This document shows positions 1 to 8,158 of a stretch of DNA of 64,000 nucleotides, piece after piece. The notes below the pieces were generated by a model. That model was not told where the DNA came from, did no database searches, and saw only the letters and a program-made list of their open reading frames with translations. Made by a program: the position numbers and the translations under genes. Positions within the stretch are counted from its first letter, which is position 1, and each line of letters opens with the position of its first letter. This DNA comes from Pseudomonas sp. ANT_J12 (GTDB lineage Bacteria > Pseudomonadota > Gammaproteobacteria > Pseudomonadales > Pseudomonadaceae): the NCBI RefSeq assembly GCF_008370045.1, contig NZ_VOBN01000005.1, positions 344,673-408,672 of the forward strand, in the 5' to 3' direction.

Positions 1-469
1 TTTGTTCTTCGGTGATGCGGCCTTCCATGAACGCACGGGCATAGACGCCTGGCGAGGTGTGGCCCTGGAAGTAGATCAGGTCGCCGCCGTGTTCGTCGGT
101 CGGGGCCTGGAAGAAGTAGTTGAAGCCGATGTCGTACAAAGTGGCGCTGGAGGCGAAGCTGGAGATGTGACCGCCCAGGTCCGAATCTTTCAGGTTCGTA
201 CGCATCACCATGGCCATCGCGTTCCAGCGAACCAACGAGCGAATGCGGCGTTCCATGAACAGGTCGCCAGGCATGCGTGCTTCGTGGGTCACAGGAATGG
301 TGTTGCGGTATGGCGTGGTGATGGCGTAAGGCAATTGCGAACCGCTGCGGGTTGCCAATTCGCCCATACGGGTCATCAGATAGTGAGCGCGGTCTTCGCC
401 TTCTTTGTCGAGAACCGATTCCAGGGCGTCCAGCCATTCCTGGGTTTCGACGGGATCGAGGTCTTGCAT
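1..469 (-). CDS. aceE: Pyruvate dehydrogenase E1 component, N-terminal part (gene runs off the window)
   Basis: Homodimeric-type pyruvate dehydrogenase E1, the thiamine-diphosphate subunit that decarboxylates pyruvate and passes the acetyl group to the E2 lipoyl domain. Only the first 156 codons are here, beginning MQDLDPVETQEWLDALE and reaching a GRITEEQ segment at the edge. The stretch with MPGDLFMERRIRSLVRWNAM and GGHISSFASSATLYD is typical of gammaproteobacterial AceE. The ATG sits in the usual AceE context. The gene is divergent from glnE, the same arrangement as PAO1 PA5015/PA5014. Two palindromic operators lie upstream, so repression by a ligand-sensing regulator is likely. Identity is certain; function of the missing part is assumed. 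Confidence 0.95.
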   Translation of the reverse strand, partial: MQDLDPVETQEWLDALESVLDKEGEDRAHYLMTRMGELATRSGSQLPYAITTPYRNTIPVTHEARMPGDLFMERRIRSLVRWNAMAMVMRTNLKDSDLGGHISSFASSATLYDIGFNYFFQAPTDEHGGDLIYFQGHTSPGVYARAFMEGRITEEQ

Positions 470-579
470 GGCTTGCTCCAGGGCGGAAAGGCTTCCAGAA
501 TCGGTTGCCTGAGTTTGCGACTGGCCTTGTGGGCAGACGATATAAATTCTTGGATTGCCGAGAGGTTGTTCCGGCGGCG

Positions 580-594
580 TGTAGTTTTACTACA
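580..594. promoter_or_regulatory. Palindromic operator 1 upstream of aceE
   Basis: TGTAGTTTTACTACA is a perfect 6-3-6 inverted repeat about 110 bp upstream of the aceE start. It lies downstream of the presumed aceE transcription start, so a bound repressor could act as a roadblock or as one foot of a loop. The TGT...ACA ends suit GntR/FadR-type regulators in general, but I cannot name the protein. Confidence 0.7.
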
Positions 595-631
595 AATCAA
601 CGGGCATTTCAGCCTTTCGAATGTATAGACG

Positions 632-646
632 AGTAGTAAAACTACA
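632..646. promoter_or_regulatory. Palindromic operator 2, overlapping a likely aceE promoter
   Basis: AGTAGTAAAACTACA matches operator 1 in inverted orientation, with one outer mismatch. The two centres (587 and 639) are 52 bp apart, close to five helical turns, so both sites face the same side of the DNA. On the minus strand a TATACA -10-like hexamer lies at 627-622, which places this operator over the -35/spacer region, where a repressor would block RNA polymerase. The promoter assignment is inference; the paired palindromes are directly visible. Confidence 0.6.
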
Positions 647-852
647 GATGAATGGCTTGTGGCCTCCGGCTGCGTTGTGAGAATAATCGTTAAGGTTGGT
701 CTTTTGCCAACCAGAAAAGGTGAAAGCTTGATGTTGGCTGCCAAAATAAAAGAAATTTCAGCTATTTCTAACCTTTGTTCGACAGTCGGTCACGTAGCGT
801 GTTTTCAAGAATCACTACATGCAGCCCTTCACACGCCGATCAAGGATAGACC

Positions 853-3792
853 ATGACCCTGCCTTCGCTTGCCGAACTGCCCGCCATTCTTGAGCCGTTG
901 GTCACCCGTGCCGAGCAGTCGTTCCGTGCGGCCGTTGCCTTATTAGAAGACGATCATGGTCTGTCGACCTGGACGCCAGAGCGCTGGGAGCAATTCGCGC
1001 GCGTCAGCGCCGCCAGCGACTTCGTGATTGAACAGAGCGTTCGTGACCCTTTGATGTTGCTCGCGCTGGTGCAGTCCGGTGAACTGGATCGCGCTTTTGC
1101 CCCCGGCGAACTGTGCGCGCAGATTGCGGCGGCGGTGAATGCGGCGGAAAGCGAAGATGAACTCGGCCGGGTCCTGCGCCGTCAGCGCACCCGCCAGCAA
1201 GTGCGGATCATCTGGCGCGACCTGACCCGCCAGGCCGATCTGGTCCAGACCTGCCGCGACCTCTCGGACATGGCCGATGCCAGCATCGATCAGGCCTATC
1301 AGTGGTTGTACGCGCGGCATTGCCAGCAATTCGGCGTGCCCACCGGCCGGCGCAGCGGCGAGCCGCAGCAAATGGTCATCCTCGGCATGGGCAAGCTCGG
1401 CGCCGTGGAGCTGAACCTGTCCTCCGACATCGACCTGATCTTCGCCTACCCCGAGGGCGGCGAAACCGTGGGCGTGAAGCGCTCGCTGGATAACCAGGAG
1501 TTTTTCATTCGCCTGGGCCAGCGTCTGATCAAGGCCCTGGACCCGATGACCGTCGATGGTTTCGTGTTCCGCGTCGACATGCGCCTGCGGCCTTACGGTT
1601 CCGCCGGTGCACTGGTCTTGAGCTTCAACGCGCTGGAGCAGTATTACCAGGATCAGGGCCGCGACTGGGAACGCTACGCGATGATCAAGTCGCGGGTGGT
1701 GGCCGGCGATCAAGTGGCCGGCGCACAATTGCAGGAAATGCTGCGCCCGTTCGTATACCGCCGTTACCTGGACTTCTCCGCCATCGAAGCGCTGCGCACC
1801 ATGAAGCAGCTGATCCAGCAGGAAGTGCGGCGCAAAGGCATGGCCGACAACATCAAGCTCGGCTCCGGCGGCATTCGTGAAGTCGAGTTCATCGCCCAGG
1901 CGTTCCAGCTGATCCACGGCGGTCGCGACCTGAGCCTGCAACAACGTCCGCTATTAAAAGTCTTGAGCACCCTGGAAGGTCAGGGTTATCTGCCGGCACC
2001 GGTGATCGCCGAGCTGCGCAATGGGTATGAATTCCTGCGTTACACCGAACACGCGATCCAGGCGATTGCCGATCGCCAGACCCAGATGCTGCCGGACGGC
2101 GCACAGGATCAGGCGCGGATTGCTTACATGCTCGGCTTTGCCGATTGGGATGCGTTCCACGAGCGGCTGATGTATTGGCGCGGTCGCGTGGCTTGGCACT
2201 TCGCTCAGGTGATTGCCGATCCCGATGAAGAGGAAGGCACTGAGGCCGAAGTGGTGGTCGGTGGTGAATGGCTGCCGTTGTGGGAAGAATCCCAGGACGA
2301 AGAGGCCGCGTGCCGGCAATTGGAGCAGGGCGGCTTTGCGGATGCTTCCAAGGCCCTGAAAACCTTGGCCAGCCTGCGCGGCAGTCCGCAGTTGCGCGCC
2401 ATGCAGCGTTTGGGGCGCGAACGCCTCGATGCCTTTATCCCACGGTTGCTGGCCCAGGCGGTGGAACACGCCAATCCAGACCTGGTGCTGGAACGGGTGC
2501 TGCCCTTGGTGGAAGCCGTGGCCCGGCGTTCGGCTTATTTAGTGTTGCTCACGGAAAACCCCAGCGCCCTGCGTCGCTTGCTGACCCTGTGCGCCGCGAG
2601 TCCATGGATTGCCGAGCAGATCACCCGTTTCCCGTTGTTGCTCGATGAGTTGCTCAACGAAGGCCGGCTGTTCAAGCCACCGCTGGCGCCGGAACTGGCC
2701 GCCGAATTGCGCGAGCGCCTGACGCGGATCCCCGAGGACGACCTCGAACAGCAGATGGAAGCCCTGCGCCATTTCAAACTGGCGCACCGCTTGCGTGTTG
2801 CCGCCTCGGAAATCGCCGGCAGCCTGCCGTTGATGAAAGTCAGCGATTACCTGACCTGGCTCGCGGAAGCGATCCTCGAACAAGTGTTGGCCCTGGCCTG
2901 GCGTCAAACCGTGGCCAAATACGGCACGCCGCTGCGCACCGATGGCACCTTGTGCGATCCCGGCTTCGTGATTGTCGGTTATGGGAAGGTCGGCGGCCTG
3001 GAATTGGGGCATGGTTCGGACCTGGACCTGGTGTTTATCCACGATGGCGATCCGCAAGCGGAAACCGACGGGGCCAAGCCGATTGATGGCGCGCAGTTCT
3101 TTACGCGGCTGGGGCAGCGGATTATTCACTTGCTCACGGCGCAGACCAACTCCGGCCAGCTGTACGAAGTGGACATGCGTTTGCGACCGTCCGGTGCGTC
3201 GGGGTTGCTGGTGAGTTCCCTCGGGGCGTTTGCCCGGTATCAGGAAAACGAGGCCTGGACCTGGGAACATCAGGCGCTGGTACGGGCGCGGGTGCTGGTG
3301 GGCAGTCAGGAAGTCGGCCAGGCGTTCGAGAAGGTTCGGGCGGCGATTCTGGGCAAGGCCCGGGATCTGCCGACCTTGCGCCAGGAGGTCAGCGAGATGC
3401 GCGCCAAGATGCGCGATAACCTCGGCAGCAAGAGCACCGCCGCCGGCACCGGGGCAAATGCCTTCGAGGCCACGGCGCCGTTCGATCTCAAGCAGGACGC
3501 CGGAGGTATCGTCGATATTGAATTTATGGTGCAATACGCGGCCCTGGCGTGGTCCGAACAGCACCCGTCATTGCTGCGCTGGACCGACAACATCCGCATT
3601 CTGGAAGAGTTGGAAAAGGCAGGACTGATGCCCGTCGAAGACGCGAGCCTGCTGCGCGAGGCCTATAAAGCCTACCGCTCCGCCGCGCACCGACAGGCCT
3701 TGCAGAAGGATCCCGGGGTGATTCCAGGCGACCAGTTCGTGGACGAACGGCGGCAAGTGTCGCGGATCTGGCGTGAGCTGGGGCTAAGCTGA
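853..3792 (+). CDS. glnE: Bifunctional glutamine synthetase adenylyltransferase/adenylyl-removing enzyme
   Basis: GlnE adenylylates and deadenylylates glutamine synthetase in response to PII and glutamine, controlling nitrogen assimilation. The protein is 979 residues, the family's usual size, with two nucleotidyltransferase modules. The N-terminal module shows GMGKLGAVELNLSSDIDLIF and the C-terminal one GYGKVGGLELGHGSDLDLVF. Each has the G-G/D-x-D signature, followed by an R-L-R-P-x-G segment. The ATG at 853 has an AGGA ribosome-binding site. The 383-bp space upstream holds the aceE operators and no gene I can support. Divergent from aceE, as in PAO1. No oddity seen. Confidence 0.97.
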   Translation: MTLPSLAELPAILEPLVTRAEQSFRAAVALLEDDHGLSTWTPERWEQFARVSAASDFVIEQSVRDPLMLLALVQSGELDRAFAPGELCAQIAAAVNAAESEDELGRVLRRQRTRQQVRIIWRDLTRQADLVQTCRDLSDMADASIDQAYQWLYARHCQQFGVPTGRRSGEPQQMVILGMGKLGAVELNLSSDIDLIFAYPEGGETVGVKRSLDNQEFFIRLGQRLIKALDPMTVDGFVFRVDMRLRPYGSAGALVLSFNALEQYYQDQGRDWERYAMIKSRVVAGDQVAGAQLQEMLRPFVYRRYLDFSAIEALRTMKQLIQQEVRRKGMADNIKLGSGGIREVEFIAQAFQLIHGGRDLSLQQRPLLKVLSTLEGQGYLPAPVIAELRNGYEFLRYTEHAIQAIADRQTQMLPDGAQDQARIAYMLGFADWDAFHERLMYWRGRVAWHFAQVIADPDEEEGTEAEVVVGGEWLPLWEESQDEEAACRQLEQGGFADASKALKTLASLRGSPQLRAMQRLGRERLDAFIPRLLAQAVEHANPDLVLERVLPLVEAVARRSAYLVLLTENPSALRRLLTLCAASPWIAEQITRFPLLLDELLNEGRLFKPPLAPELAAELRERLTRIPEDDLEQQMEALRHFKLAHRLRVAASEIAGSLPLMKVSDYLTWLAEAILEQVLALAWRQTVAKYGTPLRTDGTLCDPGFVIVGYGKVGGLELGHGSDLDLVFIHDGDPQAETDGAKPIDGAQFFTRLGQRIIHLLTAQTNSGQLYEVDMRLRPSGASGLLVSSLGAFARYQENEAWTWEHQALVRARVLVGSQEVGQAFEKVRAAILGKARDLPTLRQEVSEMRAKMRDNLGSKSTAAGTGANAFEATAPFDLKQDAGGIVDIEFMVQYAALAWSEQHPSLLRWTDNIRILEELEKAGLMPVEDASLLREAYKAYRSAAHRQALQKDPGVIPGDQFVDERRQVSRIWRELGLS

Positions 3793-3819
3793 AGCTGACT
3801 TGGAATGTGGCTGGCTTTT

Positions 3820-3950
3820 GTGGCGAGGGGGCTTGCCCCCGTTAGAGTGCGAAGCGCTCCCAAATCAGATTGCGCGGTCCGTCAGATGAAAATGCAGTGG
3901 CAGGTTTTGGGTCTGCTTCGCAACCCAGCGGGAGCAAGCTCCCTCGCCAC
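3820..3950. repeat. REPIN-type inverted repeat pair (copy 1 of 4)
   Basis: Begins GTGGCGAGGGGGCTTGCCCC and ends with the inverted counterpart GCGGGAGCAAGCTCCCTCGC-CAC, spanning 131 bp. Two outward-facing REP hairpins enclose a less conserved middle. The same layout and nearly the same length recur at 34773-34903, 54209-54338 and 56852-56981. REPINs of this sequence class are known from P. fluorescens genomes and are mobilised by RAYT proteins; no RAYT gene is in this window. The right arm is the most diverged of the four. Confidence 0.85.
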
Positions 3951-4004
3951 GAGATTTATGTAAATTGACACAGATGTCATAAATACAATGTGTATAAATT
4001 GACT

Positions 4005-4124
4005 CGAATATGCATGAAATTGATCCGACGAGCCCCAACCGGCTCGTCCAAATGACCTGCCGGCCAAGGCTGCAGGTGCTGGATTCTCGAGGCGGGGAGG
4101 CGTATGCCTCCCCGGTTCGTTTTT
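4005..4124 (+). ncRNA. Candidate structured leader or small RNA upstream of waaF
   Basis: Between the REPIN and waaF lies a gene-free, hairpin-rich stretch. A perfect 8-bp hairpin (GACGAGCC/GGCTCGTC, 4027-4048) is followed by a weaker CCTGC/GCAGG stem (4056-4076) and a terminator (4088-4124). An A+T-rich block just upstream (3956-4000, with TTGACA at 3965 and TATAAA at 3993) looks promoter-like, but the spacing is wrong for one sigma-70 promoter, so the 5' end is a guess. It could be an independent sRNA of roughly 100-120 nt, an attenuated leader of waaF, or the end of the glnE transcript. Confidence 0.4.
4088..4124 (+). terminator. Strong intrinsic terminator immediately before waaF
   Basis: A G+C-rich stem (core GGGGAGGC-GTAT-GCCTCCCC at 4094-4113) can be extended outward to 4088-4119 with one G-G mismatch and one G-U pair. 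It runs directly into TTTTT at 4120-4124. The waaF ATG follows only ten bases later, so read-through or regulated antitermination would be needed to express waaF from any upstream promoter. Confidence 0.75.
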
Positions 4125-4133
4125 GGAAACCAC

Positions 4134-5168
4134 ATGAAAATTCTGATCGTTGGGCCCAGTTGGGTCGGTGACATGGTGATGGCGCAGACACTGTTTCAGT
4201 GTCTCAAGCAACGCCACCCGCAGTGCGAAATCGACGTGCTGGCCCCCGAGTGGAGCCGGCCGATCCTTGAGCGTATGCCCGAAGTGCGTCAGGCCTTGAG
4301 CTTCCCGCTAGGCCACGGCGCCCTTGAGCTGGCGACCCGTCGGCGCATCGGCAAATCCCTGGCCGGCCAGTACGACCAGGCGATCCTGCTGCCCAATTCC
4401 CTGAAGTCGGCGCTGGTGCCGTTCTTCGCCGGCATCCCGAAACGCACCGGCTGGCGCGGCGAATTTCGCTACGGCCTGCTCAATGACGTGCGCACCCTGG
4501 ATAAAGAACGCTACCCGTTGATGATCGAGCGCTTCATGGCCCTGGCCTACGAGCGTGGCGCTGAGCTGCCGCAACCGTATCCACGGCCGAGCCTGCAAAT
4601 CGACCCGATCACCCGCGAAGCCGCACTGGCCAAATTCGGCCTGACCCTGGATCGTCCGGTATTGGCCCTGTGCCCCGGCGCCGAGTTTGGCGAGTCCAAG
4701 CGCTGGCCGTCCGAGCACTACGCCAAGGTCGCCGAAACCAAGATCCGCGAAGGCTGGCAAGTCTGGCTGTTCGGTTCGAAAAACGATCACGCGGTGGGCG
4801 AAGACATCCGCGCGCGGCTGATTCCCGGTTTGCGTGAAGAGTCGGTGAACCTCAGCGGCGGCACGTCCCTGGCCGAGGCCATCGACCTGATGTCCTGCGC
4901 CGATGCCGTGGTGTCCAACGACTCCGGCCTGATGCACGTCGCCGCTGCGCTGAACCGTCCGCTGGTGGCGGTCTACGGCTCGACCTCGCCGGGCTTCACG
5001 CCGCCGCTGGCCGAGCACGTCGAGATCGTGCGCCTGGGCCTCGAATGCAGCCCGTGCTTTGATCGCACCTGCCGATTCGGCCATTACAACTGCCTGCGTC
5101 AGTTGGAGCCGCAACCGGTCAATGAAGCCTTGCAGCGGTTGCAGGGCACTGTGGTCGAGGTCAATTAG
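4134..5168 (+). CDS. waaF: ADP-heptose:LPS heptosyltransferase II
   Basis: Adds the second L-glycero-D-manno-heptose to the LPS inner core at the cytoplasmic face of the inner membrane. The 344-residue product starts MKILIVGPSWVGDMVMAQ, the standard WaaF N-terminus of glycosyltransferase family 9. It contains LCPGAEFGESKRWP and the C-terminal VSNDSGLMHVAAAL nucleotide-sugar-binding motif. The ATG at 4134 was preferred over an in-frame upstream start because it gives the family N-terminus and follows the terminator hairpin; GGAAAC is a modest ribosome-binding site. It heads a tightly packed operon with waaC, waaG and waaP. In PAO1 ilvE precedes waaF; here it does not. Confidence 0.95.
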   Translation: MKILIVGPSWVGDMVMAQTLFQCLKQRHPQCEIDVLAPEWSRPILERMPEVRQALSFPLGHGALELATRRRIGKSLAGQYDQAILLPNSLKSALVPFFAGIPKRTGWRGEFRYGLLNDVRTLDKERYPLMIERFMALAYERGAELPQPYPRPSLQIDPITREAALAKFGLTLDRPVLALCPGAEFGESKRWPSEHYAKVAETKIREGWQVWLFGSKNDHAVGEDIRARLIPGLREESVNLSGGTSLAEAIDLMSCADAVVSNDSGLMHVAAALNRPLVAVYGSTSPGFTPPLAEHVEIVRLGLECSPCFDRTCRFGHYNCLRQLEPQPVNEALQRLQGTVVEVN

Positions 5169-5169
5169 T

Positions 5170-6231
5170 TTGCGGGTACTGTTGATCAAGACTTCCTCGC
5201 TGGGCGACGTGATTCACGCGTTGCCAGCGTTGACCGACGCGGCGCGGGCGATCCCCGGCATCACGTTCGACTGGGTGGTGGAAGAAGGCTTCGCCGAGAT
5301 TCCGACCTGGCACCCGGCTGTGGGCAAGGTGATCCCGGTGGCGATCCGGCGCTGGCGCAAAAACATCTGGCAGACCATCAAGAGCGGCGAGTGGAAACGC
5401 TTCAAACAAAGCGTTCGCGCCACTAAATACGATTTGGTGATCGACGCCCAGGGCCTGCTGAAAAGTGCCTGGCTGACGCGCTACGTCAAGGCGCCGGTGG
5501 CCGGGCTGGACAAGGATTCGGCTCGCGAGCCGATGGCTGCGCGTTTCTACTCCCGACGTTTGTCCGTGGGCCGTGGTCAGCACGCGGTCGAGCGAGTTCG
5601 TCAGTTGTTTGCGTTGGCTCTGGGCTACGACTTGCCCAAGGGTTTGGGCGATTACGGGCTGAGCGTCGAGCGCCTGGTGGAACTGCCGCGCAAGAATCCG
5701 TACGTGCTGTTCCTGCACGGCACCACGTGGGACACCAAGCACTGGCCCGAAGCTTACTGGCGCGAGTTGGCCGAGCGTGTCGGTCACCTCGGCGTGGCGG
5801 TGAAGCTGCCGTGGGGCAATCCGATCGAGAAGGCCCGCGCCGAGCGCATCGCCGCCGGTTTCCGCCATGTCGAAGTGCTGCCCAAATTGAACCTGGCCGG
5901 TGTCGGCAAGGTTTTGGCCGGCGCGCAAGCGTGCGTGGCCGTGGACACTGGCCTCGGTCACTTGGCCGCCGCGCTGGACGTGCCGACCCTGTCGCTGTTC
6001 GGCCCGACCAACCCGGGCCTGACCGGCGCCTATGGCAAGGCGCAGATTCACATCGCCAGCGACTTTCCCTGCGCGCCGTGCCTGCAAAAGAAATGCACCT
6101 ATCAACCGACGGCCGAAGACGCCCGTCAGTTCGACCTGAAACGCGAGTGGCCTCTGTGCTTCACGCGTCTGAATCCCCAGCGTGTCGCCAGCCGACTGAG
6201 CACGTTGTTACTGGCTGAGGAGCTGCGCTGA
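5170..6231 (+). CDS. waaC: Lipopolysaccharide heptosyltransferase I
   Basis: Transfers the first heptose to Kdo2-lipid A. The product is 353 residues and begins (M)RVLLIKTSSLGDVIHALPAL, the canonical WaaC start. VDTGLGHLAAALDVPTLSLFGPT carries the GT9 donor-binding motif; a cysteine-rich APCLQKKC segment follows near the C-terminus. The start is a TTG one base after the waaF stop codon, with a GAGG ribosome-binding site nine bases upstream inside waaF. No ATG or GTG nearby gives the family N-terminus. The one-base spacing suggests translational coupling to waaF. Confidence 0.95.
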   Translation: MRVLLIKTSSLGDVIHALPALTDAARAIPGITFDWVVEEGFAEIPTWHPAVGKVIPVAIRRWRKNIWQTIKSGEWKRFKQSVRATKYDLVIDAQGLLKSAWLTRYVKAPVAGLDKDSAREPMAARFYSRRLSVGRGQHAVERVRQLFALALGYDLPKGLGDYGLSVERLVELPRKNPYVLFLHGTTWDTKHWPEAYWRELAERVGHLGVAVKLPWGNPIEKARAERIAAGFRHVEVLPKLNLAGVGKVLAGAQACVAVDTGLGHLAAALDVPTLSLFGPTNPGLTGAYGKAQIHIASDFPCAPCLQKKCTYQPTAEDARQFDLKREWPLCFTRLNPQRVASRLSTLLLAEELR

Positions 6232-7352
6232 TGCAATTGGCTTTTGTCCTTTATAAATATTTCCCGTTTGGCGGATTGCAGCGCGATTTCATGCGCATCG
6301 CCCTGGAATGTCAGCAGCGCGGGCATCAGATTCGCGTCTACACGCTGATCTGGGAAGGCGACGTGCCGTCGGGTTTTGAAGTGCTGGTGGCGCCGGTCAA
6401 AGCGTTCTTCAACCATCGGCGCAACGAAAAGCTCAGCGAATGGATGGAGGCCGACCTGGCCAAGCGTCCGGTGGATCGCCTGATCGGTTTCAACAAGATG
6501 CCGGGCCTGGACGTCTACTACGCCGCCGACGGCTGCTTCGAAGACAAGGCGCAGAACCTGCGCAACTCGCTGTACCGGCGCTGGGGCCGCTACCGGCACT
6601 TCGCCGAATACGAGCGCGCGGTGTTTGCCAAGGACGCCAAGACCGAAGTGCTGATGATTTCCGAAGTGCAGCAGCCGCTGTTCATCAAGCATTACGACAC
6701 GCCGCTGGAACGCTTCCATCTGCTGCCACCGGGCATTTCCCAGGACCGTCGCGCGCCAGCGAATGCCGCCGAGATTCGCGCCGAATTCCGTCGCGAGTTC
6801 AACCTCAAGGATGACGATTTGCTGCTGGTGCAGATCGGCTCCGGGTTCAAGACCAAGGGTGTGGATCGCAGCCTCAAGTCATTGGCGGCGTTGCCCGCTG
6901 ATCTGAAGAAACGCACCCGGCTGTTTGTAATTGGCCAGGATGACCCCAAATTGTTCCAGATGCAGAGCGCCACACTGGGGCTCGGCGACAACGTGACGTT
7001 CCTCAAGGGTCGCAGCGATATCCCGCGTTTCCTGTTGGGCGCCGACTTGTTGATCCATCCGGCGTACAACGAAAACACCGGCACGGTGCTGCTTGAAGCG
7101 CTGGTCGCCGGGTTGCCGGTGCTGGTCAGCGCGGTCTGCGGTTACGCCCATTACATCGCTGAGGCCGACGCCGGCCTGGTGCTGGACGACCCCTTCGAGC
7201 AGGCGCAACTCACGCAGTACCTGACCGGCATGTTGAATGACGCTCAAGCACGGGCGGCCTGGAGCCGCAACGGTCTGGCCTTCGCCGAGACGGCCGACCT
7301 CTACAGCATGCCGCAACACGCGGCCGATGTGATTCTGGCGGAGCACGCTTAA
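6231..7352 (+). CDS. waaG: LPS core glycosyltransferase, family 4 (WaaG)
   Basis: UDP-sugar-dependent glycosyltransferase that adds the first outer-core hexose to heptose II (galactosamine in P. aeruginosa, glucose in enterics). The 373 residues start MQLAFVLYKYFPFGGLQRDFMRIA, which matches WaaG. The C-terminal domain shows the GT4 nucleotide-sugar site NENTGTVLLEALVAGLPVL. The ATG overlaps the last base of the waaC stop, and the gene ends in an overlap with waaP. Donor specificity cannot be read from the sequence. Confidence 0.93.
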   Translation: MQLAFVLYKYFPFGGLQRDFMRIALECQQRGHQIRVYTLIWEGDVPSGFEVLVAPVKAFFNHRRNEKLSEWMEADLAKRPVDRLIGFNKMPGLDVYYAADGCFEDKAQNLRNSLYRRWGRYRHFAEYERAVFAKDAKTEVLMISEVQQPLFIKHYDTPLERFHLLPPGISQDRRAPANAAEIRAEFRREFNLKDDDLLLVQIGSGFKTKGVDRSLKSLAALPADLKKRTRLFVIGQDDPKLFQMQSATLGLGDNVTFLKGRSDIPRFLLGADLLIHPAYNENTGTVLLEALVAGLPVLVSAVCGYAHYIAEADAGLVLDDPFEQAQLTQYLTGMLNDAQARAAWSRNGLAFAETADLYSMPQHAADVILAEHA

Positions 7353-8158
7353 TGAAGTTGATGCTGGCTGAACCGTTCAAAAGCCTTTGGGCCGGACGTG
7401 ACCCGTTCGCCGAAGTCGAGGGCTTGCAGGGCGAGGTGTACCGCGAGCTTGAAGCGCGCCGGACCCTGCGCACTGAAGTGAACGGCAACGGGTTTTTCGT
7501 GAAAATCCACCGTGGCATCGGCTGGGGCGAGATCTTCAAGAACCTGCTCACCGCCAAGCTGCCGGTACTCGGCGCGGGCCAGGAATGGAAAGCCATCCAG
7601 CGCCTGCAAGACGTCGGCGTGCCGACCATGACCGCTGTGGCGTACGGCGAGAAGGGCAGCAACCCGGCGGACCAGCACTCGTTTATCGTCACCGAAGAAC
7701 TGGCGCCGACCGTCAGCCTCGAAGATTTCAGTATCGACTGGGTCAAGAGTCCGCCTGAGCCGAAACTCAAGCGCGCACTGATCGCTGAAGTCGCGCGCAT
7801 GACCGGCATGATGCACCGCGCCGGGGTCAACCATCGCGACTGCTACATCTGCCACTTCCTGCTGCACACCGACAAACCGGTGTCGGCCGACGACTTCAAG
7901 CTCTCGGTGATCGACCTGCACCGCGCCCAGACCCGCCCGGCGATTACCCAGCGCTGGCGCAACAAGGACCTGGCGGCGCTGTACTTTTCGGCCCTGGACA
8001 TCGGCCTGACCCAGCGCGACAAATTGCGTTTCCTCAAGGGCTACTTCCAGCAGCCATTGCGCCAGATCCTGGCCGAGGAAGCGGCGCTGCTCGCCTGGCT
8101 CGAAGGCAAGGCCAACAAGCTTTACGACCGTAAACTGCGATACGGGGATGCGCTCTGA
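7352..8158 (+). CDS. waaP: LPS core heptose(I) kinase
   Basis: WaaP phosphorylates heptose I of the inner core, using a protein-kinase-like fold. In P. aeruginosa it is essential. The 268-residue length equals the P. aeruginosa enzyme. The catalytic loop HRDCYICHFLL is present with Asp163, the DFG-equivalent is VIDLHRA (Asp188), and the nucleotide-binding lysine is in FFVKIHRG. Start and stop overlap the neighbours by one base, so it is coupled to waaG and to the next kinase gene. All key catalytic residues are intact. Confidence 0.95.
   Translation: MKLMLAEPFKSLWAGRDPFAEVEGLQGEVYRELEARRTLRTEVNGNGFFVKIHRGIGWGEIFKNLLTAKLPVLGAGQEWKAIQRLQDVGVPTMTAVAYGEKGSNPADQHSFIVTEELAPTVSLEDFSIDWVKSPPEPKLKRALIAEVARMTGMMHRAGVNHRDCYICHFLLHTDKPVSADDFKLSVIDLHRAQTRPAITQRWRNKDLAALYFSALDIGLTQRDKLRFLKGYFQQPLRQILAEEAALLAWLEGKANKLYDRKLRYGDAL

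Noticed and set aside
2..628. Plus-strand 208-codon frame opposite aceE
   Set aside because: The minus strand clearly encodes the AceE N-terminus; the plus frame has no start signal or family similarity.
3965..3998. TTGACA (3965) and TATAAA (3993) as one sigma-70 promoter
   Set aside because: The spacer is 22 bp, too long; the block is kept only as an A+T-rich, promoter-like region.
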